Made by a program: the position numbers and the translations under genes. From positions 1 to 7,933 of the forward strand of contig CAYMJJ010000113.1 in the NCBI GenBank assembly GCA_964390445.1: a stretch of 7,933 nucleotides of DNA, read 5' to 3'. Positions 6,458-7,933 of this stretch are shown piece after piece (within the stretch, counting starts at the first letter, position 1; each line of letters opens with the position of its first letter). The DNA comes from Anderseniella sp964390445. GTDB lineage: Bacteria; Pseudomonadota; Alphaproteobacteria; Rhizobiales; Aestuariivirgaceae. The notes below the pieces were generated by a model. That model ran no database searches, was not told the DNA's origin, and saw only the letters and a program-made list of their open reading frames with translations.

Positions 6458-7580
6458 AGAGCAGCTTTCCCTTTCGCTCCGGCAGCGGTGCTTCGCATTG
6501 CACCTTGCCGATCACCTCGCCGGGCCAGGCAAGGCGCTGGTTGGTGTGCGCGAAGAATCGGCCCTTGCCTGCCGCACGGATCTGGGCGGCAACGGCGTCT
6601 TGCGGATCGGCCAGCGGGTCGATGATCTCGGCCAGCACCTGGTCCGGCTCGACCATGTCGCCAAGCCCGGCGGTGAACACGATGATGCCGGCGGCGGTGC
6701 AGCGCAACGTCTGCGTTGCCGAAAACGGCCCGGCCATGCCGGTGAACGAGGGTACGTCCGCCTTGCCTTTGATCGCGCCGCGCGCCTGCAGGAAGGCGAG
6801 CAAGGCGGCTGCATCCTGCTGGGCCAGCGCATGGCTGGTGTCGTACTCGCCGCGCAGTTCCACCACTACGGTCAGCGGCAGGTCGATGGCATCCGCGCCA
6901 TAGATCTCTCGCACCTTCACGTAGGGCCAGGCGATGGTTTCCTCGAACGGGCCGCCGCCGGAGGCGCGCGCGAACATGACGATCTTCGCATCCAGCAGCG
7001 CGGCAAGGTCGGCGGCCTCGGGCCAATGGTCCTCATCGAGGTAGAGGTGCATCTCGGCGTCTGAGTCTGTGTGCAGGTCGAGCACGATGTCGGCATCGCA
7101 GGCCATCTTCATCAGTTCCAGCCGCAGGGCCTGCGCCTCGTTGGACGGCGCGGCATTGTCCAGCGCGCGGGCGATGGCGGCGCGCACGGTGGCAAGGTCT
7201 GCTTCTCGGCCATTGGCCATGCGCCCGTCAATGGCGGCCAGGACCGCCTCGCTCACGTCGGGAAAGTTGCGGTTATAGTTTTCGCCGGATGGCAAGTGGT
7301 AGCGGCCATTGAAGCTGCGCAAGCCGACGTTGTTGAAGCCGATCGGGTTGGCGACCGGCACGAGGATGACTTCGCCGGCGATCTTGCCTTCCGCGTCTGC
7401 CTGTTGCAGCAATGGCAAAAGACGGGCAGCGACAAGGTTTGCGGGCAGCTCGTCGGCATGGATGCCGGCCTGGATGTAGACCTTGGGGCGCGCGCCGGGC
7501 GTGCCGAAATGCCAGGCCTTGAGGCTGTGCTGGGTGCCGATTGCGTATTTCGGCAGGTCGATCGTGCGGCACTCGGCCAT
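6450..7580 (-). CDS. Succinylglutamate desuccinylase/aspartoacylase family zinc deacylase (M14-type)
   Basis: The 376-residue product belongs to the zinc hydrolases that cleave amide bonds of N-acyl amino acids. The first zinc ligands are H41 and E44 in QAGIHADELPA; ENYNRNFPD (100-108) supplies the Asn-Arg-Asn substrate clamp; H170 in IVLDLHTDSDAE is the third ligand; E241 in VVVELRGEYD fits the catalytic glutamate. Residues from about 275 form the small C-terminal beta domain usual in this family (MVEPDQVLAEIIDPLAD). It lacks a signal peptide and should be cytosolic. The ATG at 7580 has a GGGGTG purine-rich stretch about 5 bases ahead. It is first in a pair with the exported Rap1a-like gene. 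The substrate is not determined: no arginine-catabolism (ast) neighbours are visible, so AstE is not claimed. Confidence 0.9.
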   Translation of the reverse strand: MAECRTIDLPKYAIGTQHSLKAWHFGTPGARPKVYIQAGIHADELPANLVAARLLPLLQQADAEGKIAGEVILVPVANPIGFNNVGLRSFNGRYHLPSGENYNRNFPDVSEAVLAAIDGRMANGREADLATVRAAIARALDNAAPSNEAQALRLELMKMACDADIVLDLHTDSDAEMHLYLDEDHWPEAADLAALLDAKIVMFARASGGGPFEETIAWPYVKVREIYGADAIDLPLTVVVELRGEYDTSHALAQQDAAALLAFLQARGAIKGKADVPSFTGMAGPFSATQTLRCTAAGIIVFTAGLGDMVEPDQVLAEIIDPLADPQDAVAAQIRAAGKGRFFAHTNQRLAWPGEVIGKVQCEAPLPERKGKLLYD

Positions 7581-7687
7581 GTGTCACCCCGGTTGGTGTT
7601 GTTGCTGGTCCGGCAATGAGTAGCAGGTCGGGCAGGGGATGGGGAGTAGGGTGTAGAGGCAAGAGTGAGCAGGCAGTCCGCAGTTCT

Positions 7688-7744
7688 TGTGTCCCGGCCT
7701 TGTGCCGGGATCCAGTCTGGGCCCTGGAATAAATCCGGGGCACA
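7688..7744. repeat. 57-bp palindromic intergenic element (REP/MITE-like)
   Basis: The ends TGTGTCCCGG (7688-7697) and CCGGGGCACA (7735-7744) are inverted copies differing at one base, which would be a U-G wobble in RNA. Inside, TCCCGGC (7692-7698) and GCCGGGA (7704-7710) form a perfect 7-bp hairpin with a 5-base loop, competing with the outer stem. TCCAG (7711-7715) and CTGGA (7724-7728) flank GGGCCC. The left arm CCCGGCCTTGTGCCGGGATCC is, from memory, a widespread intergenic motif of alphaproteobacteria, usually followed by a second matching hairpin; here the right hairpin looks reduced. Confidence 0.6.
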
Positions 7745-7767
7745 GAAGCGACTTCAACTCGAGGCAT

Positions 7768-7890
7768 GGACCAATCCGAGCGACTGCGAGGCGGGCCTTT
7801 ATGTTGGTCCCTGTCGGAGCTTCGCTCCTCCACGCCTCTTGTTACCCGCGCATGCGCAGCGGCTTCGCGCAAGCGAAGCTCGCGTGAGCT
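7768..7890. repeat. Cluster of four inverted repeats near the right edge
   Basis: In sequence: GGACCAA (7768-7774) with TTGGTCC (7804-7810), 29-base spacing; GGAGC (7816-7820) with GCTCC (7824-7828), 3-base loop; GCTTCGC (7862-7868) with GCGAAGC (7873-7879), closing a GCAA tetraloop; and AGCTC (7877-7881) with GAGCT (7886-7890), which overlaps the previous stem and could compete with it. All arms are perfect. The cluster could be a structured leader RNA for a gene beyond the window, further repeat-family debris, or a terminator region. Confidence 0.45.
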
Positions 7891-7933
7891 GATTAGGAGG
7901 AAACACGGGCCACTTCAGGTCGCACCGGTGTTG

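Larger units (their letters stand above)
7581..7933. other. Non-coding, hairpin-rich right-hand region
   Basis: No convincing gene is present in these 353 bases. Short open frames on both strands lack ribosome binding sites and family resemblance. The left part must hold the promoter of the minus-strand deacylase gene, but no clear boxes were found. From 7688 onward the sequence is dominated by inverted repeats (listed separately). AGGAGG at 7895-7900 is a strong Shine-Dalgarno match, but no start codon follows at a usable distance; the first is a GTG near 7928. Confidence 0.55.

Noticed and set aside
6339..7619. Long plus-strand open frames opposite the deacylase (6339-7064 and 7071-7619)
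   Set aside because: They are antisense to the well-supported zinc deacylase and show no recognisable domains.
7273..7872. 199-codon minus-strand frame spanning the deacylase start and the right intergenic region
   Set aside because: It is out of frame with the deacylase, arginine/proline-rich shadow sequence, and crosses the palindromic repeat. It is not a believable protein.
7684..7890. CRISPR array or tRNA
   Set aside because: The repeats are inverted, not evenly spaced direct copies, and no cloverleaf with a T-arm consensus is seen.
7665..7892. Short plus-strand frames in the right intergenic region
   Set aside because: They run through the inverted repeats, lack ribosome binding sites and have no family pattern.

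Overview
The window reads as ordinary chromosomal DNA of a GC-rich Gram-negative alphaproteobacterium, probably close to the Hyphomicrobiales (Rhizobiales). The basis is protein family character: an alphaproteobacterial-type LptD, a PepA with the rhizobial-like N-terminus, a DUF1737 protein, and an intergenic palindrome of a type I recall from this class. This assignment is inference from sequence feel, not from a search.

Layout, left to right. Positions 1-2036 (minus) hold most of lptD, the outer-membrane LPS translocon; its C-terminus runs off the left edge. A 530-bp divergent intergenic region (2037-2566) separates it from pepA (2567-4054, plus), a complete leucyl aminopeptidase with every metal and catalytic residue in place. 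This gap contains a 24-bp alternating purine-pyrimidine tract at the lptD start, a perfect 13-bp palindrome, a spaced direct repeat and an AT-rich TTGACA-containing segment. A small cysteine-rich secreted protein of unknown function (4091-4546, minus) is wedged between pepA and holC, which are adjacent in many proteobacteria. Then comes a compact plus-strand operon: holC (DNA polymerase III chi), a class I SAM methyltransferase overlapping it by ATGA, and a 56-residue DUF1737 protein.

Convergent to that operon is a minus-strand pair read from right to left: a zinc-dependent succinylglutamate desuccinylase/aspartoacylase-like (M14-type) deacylase (6450-7580), followed with an 8-base overlap by a small exported Rap1a/Tai-like protein (6104-6457). 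The final 353 bases carry no convincing gene but are rich in inverted repeats, including a 57-bp palindromic element and a run of small hairpins near the right edge.

How the genes relate: most are housekeeping functions (envelope biogenesis, peptide turnover, replication). No defence system, mobile element, CRISPR array, tRNA or rRNA is visible. The least explained items are the deacylase/Rap1a-like pair, the inserted cysteine-rich exported protein, and the structured non-coding segments. I do not see strong evidence for a new system in this window.
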